A stretch of DNA of 14,382 nucleotides, taken from NCBI GenBank assembly GCA_964591665.1, contig CAZQCV010000016.1:1-14382 (forward strand), given 5' to 3'. Source of the DNA: CAZQCV01 sp964591665. Lineage in GTDB: Bacteria > Patescibacteriota > Minisyncoccia > Phycocordibacterales > UBA9973. Positions 7,369 to 13,121 of this stretch are shown here, in pieces. The notes below the pieces were generated by a model. That model worked only from the letters and a program-made list of their open reading frames with translations, was not told the origin of the DNA and ran no database searches. The position numbers were made by a program, and so were the translations under genes. Position 1 is the first letter of the stretch. Each line of letters starts with the position of its first letter.

Positions 7369-8691
7369 TTATTTTAATCCCTTTACTATTTTCATAAACT
7401 GCTCACCACGATCATACTCATTTTTAAACATACCAAAAGAAGCAAATCCAGGACTAAAAAGAATGGTATCACCTGGACAAGCCATCTTTATCGCTTGGGT
7501 GACAGCGTCTTTGAGGTTTTTTGCAAACACAACATGAAAAGAATCCTTTGTTTTGAAACTAAGTTTATCCGTACCTGTTCCAGGGAGAAGAACTAGACGA
7601 GAGATATATTTAGGGAGCGCCTTTGTAAGAACAGAGACATCAAGTCCTTTATCAGTACCACCAGCAACAAGCACAATGTTGTCATCGTTTGAGAGAGCGG
7701 TAACACCTGCAAGGAGTGCTTCAGGGGTTGTTGCACACGTATCATTGTAAAATGCGATATCTTTATATACTCGAACGTATTCCAGTCTTCCAGGAACGCC
7801 TTTAAATGTTGCGAGTCCTTTCTTTATATTTTCTTCTGAAATACCATATGCACGACATGCCTCTACTGCACAAGCAATATTCGCTGCGTTATGTGCACCG
7901 CGCAGATAGGTTTCCCAATCTGCTGGCACACGCTTCCCTGTTGCAACCGTTACTTTTGAAGGAACATTTTTAATTTTCTTTTTGAGACTTTCCCCGATGA
8001 TGAGATGATCGCCTTTCTTTTGTGAACTATAAATAAATGACTTGTCTTTAAAATATTTCGTCATACTGCCACCATAGTAGTTCAAATGATCTTTCATGAA
8101 GTTAGTAAAAACTGCAATATGCGGAGAAATCTTAGCATCACCAAAACCTTGCAATTGCCAAGAAGAAAGTTCAAAAACAACCGTATCGCCAGAGCGAACT
8201 TTTGCAAGTAGCGGTAATGCTGCTGTTCCCAAGATATTTCCACCGAGATGCACACGAACACCTGCTTTTTTCAAAATGTGATAAATAAGCATCGTTACGG
8301 TTGTTTTACCACGAGTACCCGTTACTCCTATTACTTTAATATTTTTTGGTGCAAGTTTTAAAAATAACGATTCATCCATTTCAATAGGAATACCTCGCTT
8401 TCGAGCATGTGCAATATACAGAGAATCAAGCGGTGTACCTTGCCCTTTTAAAATAAAATCTCTATTTTCAAAATCAGTAAGCAAATGTTCTCCTAATGAG
8501 AATGTTATATTTTTGTATCCTTTGAGTGCTTGAATAGACGGAGCGAGTTCCTTCGCCGTCTTTAGATCTGTGACGGTTACTTCTGCTCCCATTTTTGATA
8601 GAAAGTGAATATCGTGGAGACGTTTACCCAAAAGGCCAAGACCCAGTACTGTTACGCGTTTGCCCTTAAAATATGACTTATAGTCGTTCAT
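7369..8691 (-). CDS. murD: UDP-N-acetylmuramoyl-L-alanine--D-glutamate ligase MurD
   Basis: Cytoplasmic Mur ligase that adds D-glutamate to UDP-MurNAc-L-Ala. Numbered from ATG 8691 (440 residues): Rossmann start VTVLGLGLLGK (13-23), P-loop GTRGKTTVT (125-133), ELSSWQLQ (174-181), TNFMKDHLNYYGG (196-208), a DKSF segment whose lysine (217) matches the carbamylated Lys of MurD, GAHNAANI (265-272), YNDTCATTPEA (315-325) and LFSPGFASFGMFKN (411-424). ELSS(W/F)QL and SPxxAS(x)4FKN are typical of MurD. The usual HRxE box reads GRLE. ATG 8691 is preferred over the in-frame ATG 8709, because the latter lies in the terminator hairpin and contributes its TG to an extended -10 element. It heads the murD-HEFGH-murC-Cys-rich cluster. 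Confidence 0.95.
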   Translation of the reverse strand: MNDYKSYFKGKRVTVLGLGLLGKRLHDIHFLSKMGAEVTVTDLKTAKELAPSIQALKGYKNITFSLGEHLLTDFENRDFILKGQGTPLDSLYIAHARKRGIPIEMDESLFLKLAPKNIKVIGVTGTRGKTTVTMLIYHILKKAGVRVHLGGNILGTAALPLLAKVRSGDTVVFELSSWQLQGFGDAKISPHIAVFTNFMKDHLNYYGGSMTKYFKDKSFIYSSQKKGDHLIIGESLKKKIKNVPSKVTVATGKRVPADWETYLRGAHNAANIACAVEACRAYGISEENIKKGLATFKGVPGRLEYVRVYKDIAFYNDTCATTPEALLAGVTALSNDDNIVLVAGGTDKGLDVSVLTKALPKYISRLVLLPGTGTDKLSFKTKDSFHVVFAKNLKDAVTQAIKMACPGDTILFSPGFASFGMFKNEYDRGEQFMKIVKGLK

Positions 8692-8699
8692 ATGTATAG

Positions 8700-8708
8700 A
8701 TAATAACA
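8700..8708 (-). promoter_or_regulatory. Extended -10 promoter (TGTTATTAT) of the murD cluster
   Basis: Minus-strand TG-T-TATTAT ends eight bases before ATG 8691 and directly follows the terminator of the upstream gene. This would give an mRNA with a leader of about two bases. It is placed to drive the whole murD-murC cluster. Confidence 0.45.
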
Positions 8709-8737
8709 TAAAACACTCAAATTATCGAGTGTTTTAT
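8708..8737 (-). terminator. Intrinsic terminator hairpin downstream of the secreted/anchored protein gene
   Basis: Perfect 11-bp inverted repeat (ATAAAACACTC, 8708-8718, with 8727-8737) around an 8-base loop. The A and T runs form the base of the stem, so it could also act on the other strand. It lies 5 nt past the stop at 8743. Confidence 0.75.
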
Positions 8738-8742
8738 AGGTA

Positions 8743-9915
8743 TTATTTGAAACCCTTAAAGTCGGATTTCGAGTACGTAAACCCATCATTTTTTTCAGAT
8801 GCTGGATTTTTTTGTAGAGTATCTTCTTTAGAAACATGTACAGTAGAATTGCCGAAAGAAATTCCAACGGTTGGTTGCTGAGACTGAGAAGTTCCTGTTT
8901 TGTTTCCGAAAGCACTGTAATGATCGTCGTCATCATGAGAAAGCACTGTTTCTCTATGAGGCTGGTACCCGATATTTTCATATGTATGATGTTGAATACT
9001 ATACAATGAAGACTTGCGATATCTACGGTACAATAGATACACTCCCATCAACACGATCAACCCAATCAAGAGCAAATACACAAAATAAGGAACAATGTAA
9101 CAAACAAAAAACGAGTTACTATGTGGCTGAAGTGGCACTTGGTACATAACCTGATTTGCAATCTCAATCACTTTTGCGTCACGTTCCATAATGGATGCAT
9201 CTTTGTAGTACTCAAGAACTTCATCAGTAAGATATACAGGAACAAGTCTATTTAAATTATCATCAATAATTGAACCTTTTGCATTATTTGCTACGCTTTT
9301 TTCTTCTACCGTAAAATTCCAGGTGGTACTGTTTGCTTTTATGTGCGCAAGATAGTTGAAATCCATACCTAAAAATGTTCCAGGTTGGAGATAGTAGAGA
9401 TCTACCTGATCATCATAGATTCGTATCCGGCGTAGACGTCTATCATGCGTGAAGGCATCCTTCATCACATTCTTAAGCTCACCTTGTGTTTTCGCAGGAA
9501 AGTTTTGATTTAAAACATACCATTCTGGTGTATATGAACCAGCCTGACAACTATCACCAATACCCACACCCTCGAGCGAGAGGTGTGTCGCTTTGGATTT
9601 TGTTTCTGCTCTTGTATCTACTTCTGGTTTTTCGACAGGCTTAGGAGTTGTCTTTGGTTTAGTCTCTGTTTTTACGGTATCATCTTTCTTGGTATCTCCC
9701 GACGTTGCACCATACCATCCACCTGTCGCAGTACCTCCTGAAGCCGCATTATAATCAACAATATTTTCTCCATACTGCAAACCATCAATGCCATTATTTA
9801 CTTGCCATGTATTTTGCGCATATGTTGCAGTCCCCAGAAATGTAATTACTGCAAAACCGACAAGTGCAATAATACGAGCTCCGTAGCAATGTCCACATTT
9901 TTTATGAAATGCCAT
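8743..9915 (-). CDS. Secreted/membrane-anchored protein of unknown function with a cytoplasmic tail
   Basis: A 390-residue protein that I do not recognise. Its N-terminus is basic, then hydrophobic (about 13-31), and ends ATYA-Q, a plausible signal-peptidase site near 33/34. Next comes a Gly/Asn-rich stretch and a Lys/Thr/Pro-rich linker (about 75-109), probably extended across the envelope. An outer domain follows (about 110-265) with one cysteine (C123) and charged helical segments. A strong transmembrane helix (about 269-295) is followed by a basic YRRYRK stop-transfer and a polar tail of about 90 residues with a His/Asp-rich HDDDDH patch. The predicted topology is outside-membrane-inside after cleavage. 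ATG 9915 is preferred because the in-frame upstream codon at 9921 is TTG and sits on the promoter. It is a single-gene unit bounded by its own promoter and terminator. A surface or envelope role is an inference. Confidence 0.8.
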   Translation of the reverse strand: MAFHKKCGHCYGARIIALVGFAVITFLGTATYAQNTWQVNNGIDGLQYGENIVDYNAASGGTATGGWYGATSGDTKKDDTVKTETKPKTTPKPVEKPEVDTRAETKSKATHLSLEGVGIGDSCQAGSYTPEWYVLNQNFPAKTQGELKNVMKDAFTHDRRLRRIRIYDDQVDLYYLQPGTFLGMDFNYLAHIKANSTTWNFTVEEKSVANNAKGSIIDDNLNRLVPVYLTDEVLEYYKDASIMERDAKVIEIANQVMYQVPLQPHSNSFFVCYIVPYFVYLLLIGLIVLMGVYLLYRRYRKSSLYSIQHHTYENIGYQPHRETVLSHDDDDHYSAFGNKTGTSQSQQPTVGISFGNSTVHVSKEDTLQKNPASEKNDGFTYSKSDFKGFK

Positions 9916-9922
9916 ATGCAAA

Positions 9923-9931
9923 ATTATATCA
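9923..9931 (-). promoter_or_regulatory. Extended -10 promoter with perfect TATAAT, overlapping the M24 gene stop codon
   Basis: Minus-strand TG-A-TATAAT ends seven bases before ATG 9915, giving a leader of about one base. The TGA of the extension is itself the stop codon of the upstream metallopeptidase gene. It is the best -10 match in the window. Confidence 0.55.
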
Positions 9932-10618
9932 TATTTTTTTTAAGACAATAAGTTCTTGGGTTGACCGCGTAAGAGCAACAAAGCCTTTCTTGGTAACAAC
10001 ACCCGTGTCTTCAATGCGAATACCGAGCTTTTTCGGAATATAGATACCTGGCTCAACCGTTACGACCATGTTTTCTTTAAAAGCAATTTTTCCATTTTTC
10101 CAATAAATTTTAGGTGCCTCATGAATCTTCTTGCCTACACCATGACCAAGCGTATGGATGAAATATTGATTAAGTTTTCCTAATGCTTCACGAGCAGCAA
10201 GATCTGCTGCAACAACTTTTACCTTTGGTAACACATAATGTTCGGCAGTTGTTTTTGAAAGAAACACTTGCGCGTAATATTGAATATCTTTTTCTTTTGG
10301 TGTACCAACAAATACCGTTCTCGTCATGTCAGACATATATCCTTTGTAAATAACACCAAAATCAATAATGACAAATCCTTGTAATGTTTTGTTTGTTGAT
10401 TGTGGGTGAATCTCATTCCCCGCACGAGGTCCAGAGGTAACAATGGGCGGGAAACTCGGCTTCAAATTTCTTCTTTGTATTTCACATTCTATAAAATCTC
10501 TCAGTTCTATTTCTGTTTCAAAATAAAAATCAGAAATGATTGTATTAAAAATCTGGTCAGTAATCTGACATGCTTTTTTAATATAAGAAATTTCTTCCTT
10601 TGTCTTTATCTGTGCCAT
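9929..10618 (-). CDS. M24-family metallopeptidase (Xaa-Pro aminopeptidase/dipeptidase-like)
   Basis: A single pita-bread catalytic domain of 229 residues that removes N-terminal residues from peptides using two metal ions in the cytoplasm. Numbered from ATG 10618, all five metal ligands are present: D86 (IDFG), D97 (SDMTR), H159 (LGHG), E189 (VEPG) and E203 (RIED). Accessory histidines H71 (IHPQ) and H166 (KIHEAP) are also present. The EPGIYIP and GIRIED wording favours Xaa-Pro peptidases over methionine aminopeptidase. The creatinase N-terminal domain found in PepP/PepQ is absent, so the length resembles MetAP. ATG 10618 is chosen because it leaves a one-base TAA-T-ATG junction with the upstream gene, whereas the longer start at 10651 overlaps it. 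It is the last gene of a three-gene unit with two small membrane proteins. Substrate preference is uncertain. Confidence 0.88.
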   Translation of the reverse strand: MAQIKTKEEISYIKKACQITDQIFNTIISDFYFETEIELRDFIECEIQRRNLKPSFPPIVTSGPRAGNEIHPQSTNKTLQGFVIIDFGVIYKGYMSDMTRTVFVGTPKEKDIQYYAQVFLSKTTAEHYVLPKVKVVAADLAAREALGKLNQYFIHTLGHGVGKKIHEAPKIYWKNGKIAFKENMVVTVEPGIYIPKKLGIRIEDTGVVTKKGFVALTRSTQELIVLKKI

Positions 10619-10619
10619 A

Positions 10620-10826
10620 TTATTTGTATTGTTTATATGTTTTAATAGCAAGCACTATCGTAACAAAACCATTTACTATAATAAAAGGAATATCATGAAG
10701 CATGATGGCATGTATACACAGAAGTAAACTCGCTACGGTATTATTAGGAGCAAACCAACGTTCTTTGTTCGTGAGTAAAAATACATACCCAAGCAACAGT
10801 AGTCCGAGTCCAAAGTATCCAATCAT
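10620..10826 (-). CDS. Small three-helix membrane protein (possibly CBU_0592-like)
   Basis: A 68-residue, strongly hydrophobic protein with predicted membrane helices near residues 2-18, 28-42 and 45-62 and a basic C-terminus (KTYKQYK). The pattern, GLGLLLLGYVF then LLLCIHAIM then FIIVNGFVTIVLAI, resembles the small CBU_0592-like membrane domain, a family without known function. That match is from memory and is tentative. The gene is one base from both neighbours through TAA-T-ATG junctions, so it is almost certainly co-translated with the 81-residue membrane protein upstream and the M24 peptidase downstream. Confidence 0.75.
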   Translation of the reverse strand: MIGYFGLGLLLLGYVFLLTNKERWFAPNNTVASLLLCIHAIMLHDIPFIIVNGFVTIVLAIKTYKQYK

Positions 10827-10827
10827 A

Positions 10828-11073
10828 TTATTTCCCCCAACGCCAGCGCGGCTTTTCGCCAGTTAGGTAACAGATAATTATTAAAAATAATGTAAGTATA
10901 AAAACTTGTGGGAATAATTCCAAGAAATCTTGCAATGAATTAGTACGCGGAGAAGTAATAAAGATAGGCGTAATCCCTAAAAGATAGAGGCCGAGAATCC
11001 CCCATCCTTGCCAAGTGCAAGGAGTCCATCCCCACCCAAACTGCTTGGCTTTAAACCATAATCGCTTTTCCAT
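10828..11073 (-). CDS. Small two-helix membrane protein, unknown function
   Basis: An 81-residue protein starting with a basic, Trp-rich segment (WFKAKQFGWGW), followed by helices near 22-40 and 54-71 and a basic Trp-rich end (GEKPRWRWGK). I have seen similar short WFKAK-x-(Y/F)GWGW proteins in diverse bacteria without an assigned function. The aromatic-basic flanks suggest both ends lie on the cytoplasmic face. It is the first gene of a three-gene unit and has an extended -10 element just upstream, beyond the terminator of the DUF1761 gene. Confidence 0.75.
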   Translation of the reverse strand: MEKRLWFKAKQFGWGWTPCTWQGWGILGLYLLGITPIFITSPRTNSLQDFLELFPQVFILTLFLIIICYLTGEKPRWRWGK

Positions 11074-11081
11074 ATATACCT

Positions 11082-11090
11082 AGTATAACA
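11082..11090 (-). promoter_or_regulatory. Extended -10 promoter (TGTTATACT) of the small-membrane-protein/M24 unit
   Basis: Minus-strand TG-T-TATACT ends eight bases before ATG 11073, giving a predicted leader of about two bases. It lies between the terminator at 11093-11117 and the gene. Confidence 0.5.
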
Positions 11091-11092
11091 CA

Positions 11093-11117
11093 AAAACCAC
11101 CGACAAGCGGTGGTTTT
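11093..11117 (-). terminator. Intrinsic terminator hairpin after the DUF1761 gene
   Basis: Perfect 10-bp inverted repeat AAAACCACCG (11093-11102) with CGGTGGTTTT (11108-11117) around a 5-base loop. On the minus strand it ends in a T run. It lies 18 nt past the stop at 11136. Confidence 0.8.
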
Positions 11118-11135
11118 AATTTCAGCGTAAAAAAA

Positions 11136-11588
11136 TTATGCGAAGAAGTGAGGATATGTAAGTGTCCACACAGCGCCAGCAATAACAAAACAAACCATCT
11201 GGTAGAAAGTATTGATGAGGAACATTTGCCACGCGAGTTTTTTGGTCTTACCGCTCCAGAGAGCAGCACCGGCTTCGATTGGCATAATAAAGCCAAACCA
11301 TACCACAAGTGCAAACATAATACCTCCACCAACACTGAGTGGTCCTACAAAGAGGTTGAAGTATGCAAATGCAAGGAACATGATAAAGGTTACAAACATT
11401 TGTGTAAGATGTACCAAAAGCATTCCTTTTTGTGCTTTTTTCTTATCTTCAGAAGAGTCAAAATGCACACCCATAACTTTCATCCATGTTTTACCAAAAA
11501 GAGGACCGTACCAAATCATTCCTAAGATAGTCGCTACAATAGTAGTGATGAGGGACGAAATAATTGCTGCAAGAATAAGTTCTTTCAT
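11136..11588 (-). CDS. DUF1761 family membrane protein
   Basis: A 150-residue integral membrane protein with four predicted helices (about 6-26, 58-80, 86-105 and 122-143). The MIWYGPLFGKTWM motif (24-36) after helix 1 and the FGFIMP and LAWQMFLINTFYQ segments match the DUF1761 family as I know it; its function is unknown. ATG 11588 is preferred over the in-frame ATG at 11606, which would overlap the upstream Cdd1-like gene by 8 nt and add only MISIYI. With 11588 there is a 10-base A+T gap. It is the last gene of the Nudix-Cdd1-DUF1761 unit and is followed by a strong terminator. Confidence 0.85.
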   Translation of the reverse strand: MKELILAAIISSLITTIVATILGMIWYGPLFGKTWMKVMGVHFDSSEDKKKAQKGMLLVHLTQMFVTFIMFLAFAYFNLFVGPLSVGGGIMFALVVWFGFIMPIEAGAALWSGKTKKLAWQMFLINTFYQMVCFVIAGAVWTLTYPHFFA

Positions 11589-11598
11589 AATATATATA

Positions 11599-11895
11599 CT
11601 AATCATGACGAATAATACGGATAGGTTTCAGGTCTTTCCACATCCACCACCGGAGCGCTTGATCACGCTTATCTTTATTATAGCACCAAAATGTCGCAGC
11701 GCGAAGTACATACAAATATGCTCGATGAATCTTGTATCCTTGTTGTTCGCAACACCGTTCATATATCTTTTCGGGACCAATACGTAAAAACTGCTTTATC
11801 GTGGTAACCCCAACAGCATGCATCTGTGCGACGGTTTTGGGTCCAACGTTTGGTAGCTGTAAGAGTTCTGAGTTTTTTACATCTTGATGCTTCAT
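11599..11895 (-). CDS. Cdd1-type helix-hairpin-helix protein
   Basis: A 98-residue protein. Residues 11-50 contain a helix-hairpin-helix (LPNVGPKTVAQMHAVGV) like those that bind DNA backbones. Next is IGPEKIYERCCEQQG, a YLYVLRAATFW helix, and the closing WWMWKDL segment (83-89). That order matches the Cdd1 'pathogenicity locus' family (Pfam PF11731, cited from memory), which has no established biochemical role. Four cysteines or tryptophans cluster near 48-71, but no clear metal motif is seen. It begins 6 nt after the Nudix gene and ends 10 nt before the DUF1761 gene, so it is probably co-transcribed with both. DNA binding is an inference from the HhH motif. Confidence 0.85.
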   Translation of the reverse strand: MKHQDVKNSELLQLPNVGPKTVAQMHAVGVTTIKQFLRIGPEKIYERCCEQQGYKIHRAYLYVLRAATFWCYNKDKRDQALRWWMWKDLKPIRIIRHD

Positions 11896-11901
11896 AGAAG
11901 T

Positions 11902-12468
11902 CTAGTTACCAAATATATCCCGTTTGAGTTTTGCGTATCGTAATGGATCGAGGAGTGCACGAAGCACTGTTGTTTCGAGTACTGCGTCTTTGAATGTTTC
12001 ATCAACGTGTAGATGGAGGAATTCATCAAAAGTCACTAACTTGGTCTCGTGAATCTTTTCGCCACCTTCATCGAGTTCTGGTTCTTGAACAACAGCACAT
12101 CCATCAGCAACGAAAACATACGTGGTTCCAACCACCAATGGCGTAGTGGCATGCTCATGGATCAATCGCCACGAATCACTCGCCATGCCGGTCTCCTCGA
12201 GCAACTCACGTTTTGCAACAGCAAGTGGATCTTCTTCGTCTCTATCAAACCGTCCCGCGGGCAAACCCCAGTACGGCGGTCGACCTGGTTGTTCCTCTTG
12301 TATAATTAAAATCTTACCTTCTATAATAGGCACAATAACTGCGATATTTGGACGTTTTATGCATTCAAATGTTTTTGTGGTTCCATCAAATTGTTTTTGT
12401 TGCCAGTGATACACATCAAAAATAACACCATCAAAAACTCTTTCTGCTCCCTCAGGAAGTTCTTTCAT
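11902..12468 (-). CDS. Nudix hydrolase (ADP-ribose pyrophosphatase-like)
   Basis: A 188-residue cytoplasmic Nudix protein. Strand-rich residues 11-70 precede WGLPAG and the Nudix box at 72-95 (G72 ... RELLEETGM). The box keeps the metal-binding REUxEE core but has one extra residue between the Gly and the first Glu. An N-terminal half with a K-x-FECIKRPNIAVIVPI pattern before the box is typical of ADP-ribose or nucleotide-sugar pyrophosphatases that cleave NDP-X compounds. The substrate cannot be read from the sequence. A weak TATGAT -10 lies 13 nt upstream and a terminator for the DoxX gene lies beyond it. It heads a three-gene unit with the Cdd1-like and DUF1761 genes. Confidence 0.92.
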   Translation of the reverse strand: MKELPEGAERVFDGVIFDVYHWQQKQFDGTTKTFECIKRPNIAVIVPIIEGKILIIQEEQPGRPPYWGLPAGRFDRDEEDPLAVAKRELLEETGMASDSWRLIHEHATTPLVVGTTYVFVADGCAVVQEPELDEGGEKIHETKLVTFDEFLHLHVDETFKDAVLETTVLRALLDPLRYAKLKRDIFGN

Positions 12469-12481
12469 ACGAACCTAGCGT

Positions 12482-12487
12482 ATCATA
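12482..12487 (-). promoter_or_regulatory. Weak -10 hexamer (TATGAT) for the Nudix-Cdd1-DUF1761 unit
   Basis: Minus-strand TATGAT lies 13 bases before ATG 12468, with no TG extension and no recognisable -35. It is proposed because a terminator just upstream means the unit needs its own promoter. Confidence 0.25.
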
Positions 12488-12502
12488 AAGTCTCTCAAAT
12501 AA

Positions 12503-12532
12503 CAAAACACCACGTTCTATCGTGGTGTTTTG
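12503..12532 (-). terminator. Intrinsic terminator hairpin after the DoxX-family gene
   Basis: Perfect 12-bp inverted repeat CAAAACACCACG (12503-12514) with CGTGGTGTTTTG (12521-12532) around a 6-base loop, with a T run on the minus strand. It lies 7 nt past the stop at 12540. Confidence 0.8.
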
Positions 12533-12539
12533 AATACTA

Positions 12540-13010
12540 CTACTTTGTATCTTTTGTCTTACATGTTCCACAGCATGAACCGTCTTTGCAAGTACTATCA
12601 CATTTATCACAACAATCGCATTTTTTCATAAGAGACCATGTGCCTGGGCCTGCAAAGGCAACACCGAGTGAAGCAAAGAATACCATAATATCAATTTGTG
12701 CAGCTTGGAAGCCCATCTTTGATTTTACGAGGATGATTGCAACTACCATGATAATAGCAAAGAGGATACCGACAACTCGAGTGAACACTCCAAGCAACAT
12801 AGCAATACCACCAAGAAGCTCAATGCCACCGATAACGTACACCCAGAAAGTACTCAACCCAACTGAACCAAAGAATCCTGCAGTTGCAGCAACGTTTGAA
12901 AGTTTTCCAAAACCTGCTGAGATCATAATAATAGCGATACCTAAACGAACCAAGAACAATCCTGTGTTAGGACAATGCATCCACGCCATGCATTCTTTAA
13001 TTGATTTCAT
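12540..13010 (-). CDS. DoxX-family membrane protein with a cysteine-rich C-terminal tail
   Basis: A 156-residue protein with four predicted helices (about 17-37, 52-74, 76-96 and 102-126). It has the DoxX pattern: LFLVRLGIAIIMISAGFGKL in helix 1, GGIELLGGIAMLLGVFTR across helices 2-3, and DIMVFFASLGVAFAGPGTWSL at the end. DoxX proteins are linked to respiratory or thiol-redox functions in some bacteria, but most are uncharacterised. Unusually, residues 131-150 are a tail with eight cysteines in 20 residues (CDCC, CDSTC, SCCGTC), on the cytoplasmic side if the usual topology holds. Two more cysteines lie before helix 1 (C7, C13). ATG 13010 is preferred over the upstream in-frame GTG at 13040, which only adds a short non-DoxX stretch. 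It is a single-gene unit with promoter and terminator. Confidence 0.88.
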   Translation of the reverse strand: MKSIKECMAWMHCPNTGLFLVRLGIAIIMISAGFGKLSNVAATAGFFGSVGLSTFWVYVIGGIELLGGIAMLLGVFTRVVGILFAIIMVVAIILVKSKMGFQAAQIDIMVFFASLGVAFAGPGTWSLMKKCDCCDKCDSTCKDGSCCGTCKTKDTK

Positions 13011-13064
13011 ATACCATATCGTACTCGCATAAACGAGCACTGTACTAAATAATAATGTACCTTT

Positions 13065-13092
13065 AGTATACTCTGTCTATTTTCTTGCGCAA
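13065..13092 (-). promoter_or_regulatory. Promoter of the DoxX-family gene (-35 TTGCGC, -10 TATACT, 16-bp spacer)
   Basis: Minus-strand TTGCGC (13092-13087), 16 bases, then TATACT (13070-13065) predict a start near 13058 and a leader of about 48 bases. The -35 sits inside the 12-bp perfect palindrome TCTTGCGCAAGA (13083-13094), which could be an operator. No Shine-Dalgarno sequence precedes ATG 13010. Confidence 0.5.
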
Positions 13093-13121
13093 GACTAGCG
13101 AACAAAGATGGCTATGGTGTA

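Noticed and set aside
9870..9900. CGHC motif (as in protein disulfide isomerase) near the N-terminus of the anchored protein
   Set aside because: It lies in the basic segment before the signal/membrane helix, without any thioredoxin fold around it.
9929..9931. Possible reassignment of TGA (as in some CPR lineages)
   Set aside because: The M24 protein ends at a normal C-terminal position at this TGA, and no gene in the window contains in-frame TGA.
11212..11787. Plus-strand open frame of 191 codons
   Set aside because: It runs antisense across the DUF1761 and Cdd1-like genes, both with clear family motifs, and no promoter or domain supports it.
12391..13032. Plus-strand open frame of 213 codons
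   Set aside because: Antisense to the DoxX-family gene and across the terminator; its composition is that of a reversed membrane protein.
13083..13094. TCTTGCGCAAGA as a terminator of the tandem Nudix gene
   Set aside because: The palindrome leaves no adequate loop and no T run follows on the minus strand; an operator is more likely, if it has any role.
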